Of a DNA stretch of 18,333 nt, positions 6,491-13,134 are shown piece by piece. The notes below the pieces were generated by a model. The model saw only the letters and a list, made by a program, of their open reading frames with translations. It had not been told where the DNA came from and searched no databases. Every line of letters starts with the position of its first letter. The stretch's first letter is position 1. The stretch lies in contig CAZCXP010000036.1 in NCBI GenBank assembly GCA_964502665.1, positions 1-18,333 on the forward strand. Reading direction: 5' to 3'. The position numbers and the translations under genes were made by a program. This DNA comes from SOKG01 sp964502665. GTDB taxonomy: Bacteria > Chloroflexota > Dehalococcoidia > SZUA-161.

Positions 6491-6754
6491 CTATAACAAT
6501 TGGCGACTCGTTTTGTCTGCTTTGAGTCGGCGCCACCGGTGTTGTTCCACGATTAGGGCGGCAATGTCCTCTGCCTTGAACCTTCGATGGCGACCAGGGC
6601 CAACGCGGTATTCCTTAATCAGTCCCATGGCGCTCCATCGTCGTAGCGTGTTGCCGTGTACATTAAGCAATTGACACGCTTCGCCTACTGTGAGCATAAT
6701 GGTTGCCGGGTTATCTTCCTGTATTGCCTTGTTTCGGCCTCGGGGTTTGTACAT
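6491..6754 (-). CDS. Small helix-turn-helix DNA-binding protein (excisionase/MerR-like)
   Basis: This 87-residue protein has a winged helix-turn-helix of the MerR/excisionase (HTH_17) type. It reads MLTVGEACQLLNVHGNTLRRW, then SAMGLIKEYRVGPGRHRRF and KAEDIAALI. The first helix pair reads the DNA and the GPGRHRRF wing is the family hallmark. The frame continues upstream, but the ATG at 6754 has a near-perfect GGGAGGAG ribosome site six bases ahead, so that start is chosen. The basic tail RWRRLKADKTSRQ may add DNA contacts. Such proteins control gene expression or direct site-specific recombination. No integrase is visible, though the first gap lies nearby. The ORF ending at 6893 upstream on the same strand may belong with it. 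Confidence 0.8.
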   Translation of the reverse strand: MYKPRGRNKAIQEDNPATIMLTVGEACQLLNVHGNTLRRWSAMGLIKEYRVGPGRHRRFKAEDIAALIVEQHRWRRLKADKTSRQLL

Positions 6755-6892
6755 AGCTCCTCCCTGGTGCTCCCCTTGCAGGAACCCCGCCTGATGTCCA
6801 TTGAAGGCGGCGGCCGTCAAGTCTCCCATCTACCAGTCAACGGGATTATAGAGCACAGGACCCGCCGTGTATGTGACTTTCGTCTCATCAAC

Positions 6893-7030
6893 TCACGTTA
6901 CCAACGGGGATGCCTCCAGGTCAAACGGGTTCATCCTCATAGAGAGGGAGAAGAGATACGGATAATTGTTCTTCAAATACTTGACATAATCGACCCATTC
7001 ATGGACCAGCAGGACGTATGCTCTTCTTAN
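6893..7030 (-). CDS. C-terminal fragment of an unrecognised protein running into the gap
   Basis: The minus-strand frame enters from the N gap and runs for 45 codons to a TGA at 6893-6895. The visible residues include LLVHEWVDYVKYLKNNYPY, FSLSMRMNPFDLEAS and the end PLVT. The composition is protein-like, with an amphipathic helix rich in aromatic and charged residues, and the frame is clean up to the gap. It lies upstream of the helix-turn-helix gene on the same strand with a spacer of about 140 bases, so the two may be linked. The family is not recognised. The start and full length are hidden in the gap. Confidence 0.42.
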   Translation of the reverse strand, partial: XRRAYVLLVHEWVDYVKYLKNNYPYLFSLSMRMNPFDLEASPLVT

Positions 7031-7129
7031 NNNNNNNNNNNNNNNNNNNNNNNNNNNNNNNNNNNNNNNNNNNNNNNNNNNNNNNNNNNNNNNNNNNNNN
7101 NNNNNNNNNNNNNNNNNNNNNNNNNNNNN
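7030..7129. other. Assembly gap, 100 N
   Basis: Exactly 100 N suggests a scaffold gap of unknown true length. The minus-strand ORF ending at 6893 is truncated by it, and the small plus-strand gene begins just after it. Confidence 0.99.
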
Positions 7130-7147
7130 GGGAAGGAGGTGAAGGCA

Positions 7148-7357
7148 ATGCAAAAGGCTGAGCGGGGCAAATTGAGGGTACTACTGGACTACTGGGTCAA
7201 ACACAACAGGGAGCATGGCGAGGAGTTCAGGGAGTGGGCGGAGAAGGCCGGGAGCTTTGGGGAGACCGCGGTGCGCGACGAACTGATGAAAGCCTGTGAA
7301 GAAATGGATAAAGCGAATGCCTCACTGCTCAGGGCCGCGGAGAAATTGGGGGGATGA
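7148..7357 (+). CDS. Small helical protein of unknown function
   Basis: This is a 69-residue protein with a strong AAGGAGGTG ribosome site directly ahead of the ATG at 7148 and immediately after the gap. It is all-helical in appearance and highly charged: LRVLLDYWVKHNREHGEEF, REWAEKAGSFGE and DELMKACEEMDKANASL. The HNREHGEEF stretch, with two histidines and following glutamates, could bind a metal, but that is a guess from composition. Short proteins with a similar YWxxHNxEHxEEFxxWA pattern occur in anaerobes and methanogens; I cannot name a function. It is convergent with the HAD gene, separated by 39 bases. Confidence 0.68.
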   Translation: MQKAERGKLRVLLDYWVKHNREHGEEFREWAEKAGSFGETAVRDELMKACEEMDKANASLLRAAEKLGG

Positions 7358-7396
7358 ATTCGAAAAAGTAGATTTCTGCCTCAGCCCCTGGTGGAG

Positions 7397-8140
7397 TCAA
7401 GCATGCCTGAGGTAGTCCGCCAAATCCTTTTCGTCCTCGGGGACGAAGGCCTTGTACTTTCGGGCATAGCGCTCTTTTAGCTCCTGGGGAGCCAGAAAAG
7501 CCAACACCGGATATCCTACGATTTCAAAGCAGCCCTCGTCGCCTTCGCTGTCACCGATATACGCCACTCTGCTTGCATCCATGCTCCTATCCCTGAGCAA
7601 CTCCAGCAATAGCACTGGCTTCCTCTTATAGACGTCCAGCGCGAATTCAATGGCCCTGCCATTGTGTTCCCTGAGCCGGTCGGCCTCACAGAAATCGAAG
7701 TATTTGTCATACCCAGCAACTGCCAGAATCCTTTCGATGCCATACCTATATCCGGCAGAGAAGATACCTGTGGTCTTTCCAGCCTGGTGACACTGCTTGA
7801 TTGGTCTCAGAATCCTGTGATCGAGTTTGGCCTGCGTCTGCTGCCTATTTGCATGCCTCTCGATTGAGCGGCGTATTATCGAGACTGGTACCCCGTTTAT
7901 TATTCTCTCATTGTAGATTCTGAACATCTCTCTCACGAAATCAAATTCGGCCTCCTGACGTCCTTCCCGGTATAGCGCTTCCAGCTCCCTCCTCGCCTTG
8001 AGGATGCGAGCCATTCTGAACGGGTGAAAGGGGACAGAAGCTCTGAACACGTCCACCGCTACGCCCTCCAGAATAGGCCTCTCGTTTCGATACCCTATAA
8101 TTGTCCCGTTCCAATCGCATATTATGGCATCACATGGCAT
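7397..8140 (-). CDS. HAD-superfamily hydrolase (phosphatase-like)
   Basis: This protein has about 247 residues when started at the ATG at 8140, which places the catalytic motif near the N-terminus as usual for the family. The frame is open further, to 8245. HAD motif I is CDWNGTII: the nucleophile Asp is present, but the Asp two residues later, usually the general acid, is Asn. Motif II is the Ser of GIFSAGY, motif III the Lys of YKRKPVL, and motif IV the acidic pair in YIGDSEGDEG. The cap is helical, with ERHANRQQTQAKL and neighbours. It is probably a cytosolic phosphatase or a related phosphotransferase with altered chemistry. It is divergent from the chelatase operon, with about 250 bases between them. 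Confidence 0.8.
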   Translation of the reverse strand: MPCDAIICDWNGTIIGYRNERPILEGVAVDVFRASVPFHPFRMARILKARRELEALYREGRQEAEFDFVREMFRIYNERIINGVPVSIIRRSIERHANRQQTQAKLDHRILRPIKQCHQAGKTTGIFSAGYRYGIERILAVAGYDKYFDFCEADRLREHNGRAIEFALDVYKRKPVLLLELLRDRSMDASRVAYIGDSEGDEGCFEIVGYPVLAFLAPQELKERYARKYKAFVPEDEKDLADYLRHA

Positions 8141-8273
8141 GGCAATCACTCCAAGGGTCCGTGAGTGTAGTTTACCATACCCCCGCAGGATGCGCACCGC
8201 CTTACCGTCCCCGTCCTTGAGGTCACGGGACCGTTGAGTGCCCATACATATTGTCTGGTGTTGTCGCAGGCGC

Positions 8274-8302
8274 TTGACAAATCGCCGTAAATCCTGTACG
8301 AA
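8274..8302 (+). promoter_or_regulatory. Promoter candidate for the chelatase/reductase block
   Basis: A perfect TTGACA at 8274-8279 is followed after 17 bases by TACGAA at 8297-8302, a weak -10. It sits about 90 bases upstream of the GTG start of the chelatase gene, the first gene of the long plus-strand block. The weak -10 and the overlapping inverted repeat suggest a regulated promoter. Confidence 0.4.
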
Positions 8303-8316
8303 AGTGGTGCAGGATT
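8290..8316 (+). promoter_or_regulatory. Inverted repeat overlapping the -10 region; operator candidate
   Basis: AATCCTG at 8290-8296 and CAGGATT at 8310-8316 are exact reverse complements with 13 bases between them. The half-site centres are 20 bp apart, about two helical turns, and the repeat straddles the candidate -10. This fits a dimeric repressor site. A 7-bp RNA hairpin is the alternative. Confidence 0.4.
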
Positions 8317-8391
8317 CGGCGCGAAATTGGGGGCCAAGTTTAGAGAGGATAACGGGTCGGAAAAGTAGGGAACCGAAAGGCGGTTAGTGAA

Positions 8392-10380
8392 GTGTCTAAC
8401 CAGATGAAAAGGGTCATTCTTCCGTTCACAGCGATAGTGGGGCAGCGTAAACTCAAGCAGGCTCTGGTGTTGAACGCCATAAACCCCAGCCTTCTTGGGG
8501 TTCTGGTCAGGGGTGAGAAGGGGACGGGCAAGTCCACTGCTGTCAGGGCCTTAGCCGACCTTCTACCGGAGATAGAGGTGGTAAGGTGCCCGTTTAACTG
8601 TGGCCCCAACGATCCATCCATTCAGTGCGGTACCTGCAATGACAGCTACATGCGTGGGGAGGGACTCCCCGCGGTGAGAAGGAAGATAAAGGTAGTAGAG
8701 CTGCCTTTGGGAGCCACTGAAGACAGGGTGACGGGGAGCTTGGATGTAGGCAAGGCATTGAGAGAGGGGATAAAGGCCCTGGAGCCGGGAATCCTGGCTG
8801 AAGTCAACCAGGGCATCCTGTATATAGACGAGGTCAATCTGCTGGACGATCACCTGGTAGATATTCTGCTCGATTCCGCCGCCATGGGGGTGAATGCTGT
8901 AGAAAGGGAGGGCATCTCTGTTTCTCACCCCTCCAAGTTCATCTTGGTGGGAACGATGAACCCGGAGGAAGGCGAAATCCGACCTCAGCTTCTGGATAGA
9001 TTCGGACTCTCGGTAGATATCAAAGGAATAAAGGATGCAGAGGAAAGGATTGAAATCATAAGGGTGGTGGAGGATTTCGAAAAAGACCCGGAATCCTTTT
9101 CCAAGAGATATGAAAAGCAGCAAGAGGAGCTCAGACAAAGGATACTCAAGGCGAGGGAGCTTCTCAAAGAGGTCGAGATTGCAGAAGACCTGCTGCAGAC
9201 CATAGCCGCGATCTGTCTTGAATTTGAGGTGCATGGCCATCGAGCGGATTTCCTGATCGCCCGAGCTGGGAAGACGATAGCCGCCTACAATCAAAGGAAG
9301 AATGTCGTCGCAGAAGATGTAAGGGAGGCGGCGGAGCTGGTCCTGCCCCACAGAATGAGGAGGATGCCCTTTGAGGAGCCGAGGCCGGTAACGGAAAGGG
9401 TCGAGGCGATTATCCGGCAGCGGAAGACACCCGCTCTCGAAAGCGAGGACAGCGAGCAGGGCGATAGTGAGTCTGGCGGCCCTAGTGAGGATGAAGAGGG
9501 AGATTCGCGTGCGCGAAACGACGGGGGTCTGGGGAAGCCGAAGAAAACCTTCGAAATAGGATCGCAAAAGAAGGCTGAGATAAAGCTGAACAAGGACAAA
9601 AAGCGGAGGACGGGCTCGGGGAGGAGGGCTCGCACCTTGAGCACCCACAGCGGGAAGTATGTGAAGGCCAGCATACCGGAGGGGAAGACCACCGACATCG
9701 CCATAGATGCCACGATAAGGGCCTCTGTGGCAAGGAAGGGCGATCTCAAGATTGAGAAGGAGGACCTGAGGGAGAAGGTCAGGGCGAAGAAGATTTCCTC
9801 CGTGATCGTGTTCGTGGTCGATGCCTCAGGCTCCATGGCAGCGATGCGGGCGATGGAGATGGCCAAGAGTGCTGTTATGGCCCTTCTCGAGGATTCCTAC
9901 CAGAAAAGGGATAAGGTGGGCTTTATTGCTGTCGCCGGGGACAAAGCGGAGGTTCTGTTGCCCCCCACCGCCAGCGTTCAGTTAGCCGTCAAATATCTCA
10001 GGGAACTCCCCACGGGAGGGAGGACACCCCTTTCCGACGGGCTTCACAAGGGCCTTCACGTCCTGAGAACTCAGCTGTGGAAGAACAGGAACATAATCCC
10101 CATCATGGTGCTCGTTTCGGATGGAAGGGGCAATGTGCCGATAGGGACAGATGTGAAGAAGGAGCTTGTCTCTCTCGCCAGCGAGATCAGAAAGCAGGGC
10201 ATAAATCTGGTGGTTATAGATACCGCCGACGGCTTTCTCAATCTGGGGTATAACAGGGAGATCGTCGAGGCAAGCGGTGGGACATACTACAGTCTGGACG
10301 AACTGGATTCCAAGAAGGTTGTTGATGTAGTCAAGGCGCTGGGGACATTTGGAGAAAATGCAAAACCTCCAGCACAATAN
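8392..10380 (+). CDS. Fused ChlI/ChlD-type chelatase subunit (AAA+ ATPase plus VWA domain)
   Basis: At least 662 residues are visible. The N-terminal AAA+ half has Walker A GEKGTGKST (41-49), Walker B GILYIDEVNLL (141-151), sensor TMNPEEGEIRPQLLDRFGL and the lid EVHGHRADFLIARA. A cysteine set, CPFNCGPNDPSIQCGTC (66-82), is typical of anaerobe members. An acidic linker (350-372) and a basic stretch lead to a VWA domain with MIDAS residues VDASGSM (476-482), GGRTPLSDG (542-550) and VSDGRGN (575-581). These features define the magnesium/cobalt chelatase motor family, which drives metal insertion into tetrapyrroles. No large BchH/CobN catalytic subunit is in the window, so metal insertion is not established. 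The GTG start at 8392 is preceded by AAAGGCGG; an ATG at 8404 is an alternative. The frame reaches the gap at a TA-N codon, so the stop may be right there. It is the first gene of the block. Confidence 0.85.
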
Positions 10381-10479
10381 NNNNNNNNNNNNNNNNNNNN
10401 NNNNNNNNNNNNNNNNNNNNNNNNNNNNNNNNNNNNNNNNNNNNNNNNNNNNNNNNNNNNNNNNNNNNNNNNNNNNNNN
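10380..10479. other. Assembly gap, 100 N
   Basis: A second gap of exactly 100 N. It hides the end of the chelatase gene and perhaps a short gene ahead of the FAD oxidoreductase. Confidence 0.99.
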
Positions 10480-10553
10480 TCTCAGTAGATGGAGGATTTG
10501 CACCAAAACCAGGGGATAAGGAGGTGGTCTGGCACAATGGCGAAGAAGCTTAA
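10480..10553 (+). CDS. Possible C-terminal end of an unrecognised gene emerging from the gap
   Basis: One frame runs from the gap to a TAA at 10551-10553 and reads VDGGFAPKPGDKEVVWHNGE followed by EA and the stop. It differs from the frame of the next gene and overlaps that gene's start by 17 bases, the usual arrangement for translationally coupled operon genes. It could be the tail of a small gene hidden in the gap. If the gap has a real length of a particular phase, it could instead be the true end of the chelatase. With only 24 codons the call is weak. Confidence 0.3.
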
Positions 10554-11856
10554 GCAATTAGAAGCAGATGTGGTGATTGCTGGGGCTGGGCCTGGGGGGT
10601 GTACAGTAGCCAGAGAACTGTCCCAAAAAGGCAAAAGTGTGATTCTCATAGAAAAAGGCGTGTATAGCAAGAGGTTTTATGGCACGCTCCTCGCCCCAGT
10701 GCGATATATGGAGAAGTACGGTTTCTTGTTCAGAACTGTTGAGGGCGACTGGATAGTGCAGGGCAAGGGCTTCGGCGGAGGGACTCTCATATACGCAGGC
10801 TCAGCCTTTGTGCCACATCCGGCGCAGTGGCAGCAGTATGGAATTGATCTCACCGAATACCTGGCTGAAGCGAAGAAGGATTGCTGGGTCAACAAAACCC
10901 CCGATCATTTGCTAGGTGAAGGGCCTAAGCGGCTTATGGAAGCGGCCCAGGAGCTTGGCTACCCCTGGGAGGTAATAGATAAGTTTGTTGACCTGGACAA
11001 GTGCAAGCCCAACTGTCCAATGTGCCCTTATGGCTGTCCTACAGGCGCTAAGTGGACTGGAATGGTGTTTGCTGAAGAAGCAGAGAAAAATGGGGCTATC
11101 TTGCTTCCCAAGGTGGAGGTCAGAGACGTTATCATCGAAGGCGGTTTGGCGGGTGGGGTGAGAGCCAAAGGCAGCAATGGCCAGGAATACGAAGTCAACG
11201 GCAAAGTAGTTGTGTGTGCCGCCGGCGGGATAGGCACTGCCCGTATCCTGAAGAGGTCGGGATTCGATGACGCCGGCAGGTGGTTCACAGGAGACCCGGC
11301 GATTATGGTCTTTGGTTTCTTCAAGAAAGGCAAGGGCGGCATGCGTGACATGCTATTCTCCGTCGGCTGTCACGACGACGAACATGGGATTACATTCGCC
11401 AATGTAAGTGGCCCCAGATTGTACTGGTCGCTCCAGAGGCTTCAAGAAAAGCCTCAGAAGCCGGTCAACGCCATACTACGCTGGGGAAAGGCGATAGGCG
11501 TGATGGTCAAAATAGCGGATGAACTGGACGGGCAGATATTCCTGGATGGCAGGATCAGCAAACCCCGCACCAAGAGGGACATATTCAGGCTGGAGTGGGG
11601 TGCAGCAGCTGCTGAAAGGATCTTAATCAAAGCGGGTTGTGACCCCTACAATATCGACCATTCGGGGGTAATTGTTGGCCATCCGGCTGCAACCGTCAGG
11701 GTCGGCGAGCTGGTGGACTCCAATCTGGAAACATCGGTCAAGAACCTTTACTGCTGTGATACCAGTGTTATTCCTGACGCCTTTGGAGTGCCACCTACTC
11801 TAATAGTGGTGGCTCTGGGCAAACGCTTATCCAGACGGCTGGAAACCATTGTTTGA
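10537..11856 (+). CDS. GMC-type FAD-dependent oxidoreductase with a four-cysteine motif
   Basis: This 439-residue protein starts with an FAD-binding dinucleotide fold, VVIAGAGPGGCTVARELS (12-29), followed by SVILIEKG. KGFGGGTLIYAGSAF (77-91) is the second GMC flavin loop. The C-terminal motif GHPAATVRVG...NLYCCDTSVIP...GVPPT matches the cholesterol-oxidase/GMC ending. Within it His382 is kept, but the usual Asn of the GxNP motif is Pro. A compact cysteine group, CKPNCPMCPYGCPTG (Cys156, 160, 163, 167), could bind an iron-sulfur cluster; fatty-alcohol oxidase relatives also carry cysteines here. It probably oxidises or reduces an alcohol/carbonyl or saturates a C=C bond, using a protein electron partner rather than oxygen. 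AGGAGG lies 12 bases ahead of the ATG at 10537; a start at 10489 is also open. It stands 59 bases before the BcrC-like gene. Confidence 0.82.
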   Translation: MAKKLKQLEADVVIAGAGPGGCTVARELSQKGKSVILIEKGVYSKRFYGTLLAPVRYMEKYGFLFRTVEGDWIVQGKGFGGGTLIYAGSAFVPHPAQWQQYGIDLTEYLAEAKKDCWVNKTPDHLLGEGPKRLMEAAQELGYPWEVIDKFVDLDKCKPNCPMCPYGCPTGAKWTGMVFAEEAEKNGAILLPKVEVRDVIIEGGLAGGVRAKGSNGQEYEVNGKVVVCAAGGIGTARILKRSGFDDAGRWFTGDPAIMVFGFFKKGKGGMRDMLFSVGCHDDEHGITFANVSGPRLYWSLQRLQEKPQKPVNAILRWGKAIGVMVKIADELDGQIFLDGRISKPRTKRDIFRLEWGAAAAERILIKAGCDPYNIDHSGVIVGHPAATVRVGELVDSNLETSVKNLYCCDTSVIPDAFGVPPTLIVVALGKRLSRRLETIV

Positions 11857-11915
11857 ACCTAATTACAGGGGCCTTTGCGAACAGGAATAACGGAGAGGTA
11901 TCGAGGAGGAGATAG

Positions 11916-13052
11916 ATGACGACAAAGGAAGCAGAACAACTGACCAAAATAAGTGAAACCCTTTCCAACCCTTATGTTGAGAGTTGGAAGAGGGAGGGTG
12001 GGAAGGTGGTAGGATACCCGTGTACCTATGTGCCCGAGGAAATCATCTACGCCGCCGGTATTCTCCCGTTCAGGCTAAGGGGAACAGGCTGCGTTGGGAC
12101 AACAGTGGCGGATACATGGCTTGTCAGGACTGCTAACTGTAGCTTCGCTCGCAGCATTCTGGAACTGGCATTAACTGGTGAGTATGATTTCCTTGACGGA
12201 GTGGTCTTCAACAACGGGTGCGATCACACACGCCGTGCATACGACAATTGGAGGGCTCAGGAGAAGACGCCGGCATTCATGCATATGCTCCCCGTCCCAC
12301 ATGTGATCACCGATGATGGGCTGCAGTGGTACAGGGAAGAAGTTGCCGCTTTCATCGAACATCTGGAGAAGTCCTTTGGGGTTGAAGTCAAGGGCGAAAG
12401 CTTGAAGGAAGCCATAAGGGTCTATAATGAGACTCGCAGTCTCTTGAAGCAGCTATATGAGCTTAGGACAAAAAAAGCCCCTCCTATTACAGGGGCGGAG
12501 ACTCTCAAAATCGTCGTAGCAAGCGTTTCGATGCCCAGGGATAGGTACAACCAGCTTCTGAAGGAATCACTTAGCGAAATCAGCAGCCGGGAGGGCATCT
12601 CTGACTATAGAGCAAGACTGATGATAGTGGGGAGTGTGAACGATGATCCGGCCCTGGTGGAACTCATCGAGGAGATCGGTGGCTTAGTGGTTGCTGACTC
12701 GCTATGCTTCGGGGCCAGGCTCTTCTGGGACTTGGACGAGGAAACGGGCGATCCTCTGGATAGTATCACAGCCCGCTATTACTATCATATCCCGTGCCCC
12801 CGCATGTATGGAGCACACGCCGAAAGGCTGGAGTTCACGATGAATGCAGCAAGAGGGGCAGGTGTTGATGGCGTCATTCTGCAGGCCATAAAGTTCTGTG
12901 ATCTTCACGGGGTCGAGAACGTGCTGTTGCAGAAGGCTTTGGAGAAGGAAGGCATCCCCACTTTGAAGCTGGAAAGGGAATACGGCCCGCTGGCCGATAC
13001 AGGTCGTTTTCGCACTCGAGTGCAGGCATTCCTGGAACAGATGGGAAGGTGA
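11916..13052 (+). CDS. Benzoyl-CoA reductase/2-hydroxyacyl-CoA dehydratase family subunit, BcrC/HgdB-like
   Basis: This 378-residue protein has the full BcrC/BadD/HgdB family architecture. The hallmark is VVGYPCTYVPEEIIYAAGIL (31-50), followed by PFRLRG, a conserved cysteine before the NNGCDHTRR motif (Cys102), DSLCFGARLFW (Cys264) and IPCPRMYG (Cys294). The end, KFCDLHG (Cys328) and GIPTLKLEREY, is also typical. Its length equals Thauera-type BcrC. It would carry a [4Fe-4S] or double-cubane-like cluster together with the next subunit and perform an energetically difficult reduction or dehydration driven by ATP through the activators. A strong AGGAGGA ribosome site precedes the ATG at 11916. 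Sequence alone does not tell a CoA-thioester substrate from another one. The gene contains an antisense-oriented terminator-like hairpin near 12470. Confidence 0.9.
   Translation: MTTKEAEQLTKISETLSNPYVESWKREGGKVVGYPCTYVPEEIIYAAGILPFRLRGTGCVGTTVADTWLVRTANCSFARSILELALTGEYDFLDGVVFNNGCDHTRRAYDNWRAQEKTPAFMHMLPVPHVITDDGLQWYREEVAAFIEHLEKSFGVEVKGESLKEAIRVYNETRSLLKQLYELRTKKAPPITGAETLKIVVASVSMPRDRYNQLLKESLSEISSREGISDYRARLMIVGSVNDDPALVELIEEIGGLVVADSLCFGARLFWDLDEETGDPLDSITARYYYHIPCPRMYGAHAERLEFTMNAARGAGVDGVILQAIKFCDLHGVENVLLQKALEKEGIPTLKLEREYGPLADTGRFRTRVQAFLEQMGR
12470..12496 (-). terminator. Intrinsic-terminator-like hairpin on the antisense strand inside the BcrC-like gene
   Basis: On the minus strand GCCCCT (12496-12491), an 8-base loop and AGGGGC (12482-12477) form a perfect 6-bp stem. 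Seven T follow directly (12476-12470). This is a textbook rho-independent terminator shape, but opposite to the gene. It may stop antisense transcripts, or be an accident of the KKAPPITGAE codons. Confidence 0.35.
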
Positions 13053-13134
13053 AATAACGGGAATTCAAACGGCTAGCTCATAGGGTCCGTTCCACTGGCG
13101 CAAGCATTGTGGGAAAGAACAGGAGGTGAAGAAA

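Noticed and set aside
8563..9648. 361-codon open frame on the minus strand
   Set aside because: It lies fully inside the chelatase gene, shows no domain motif, and is low-complexity and hydrophobic-rich. It is a shadow of a strongly supported AAA+/VWA frame.
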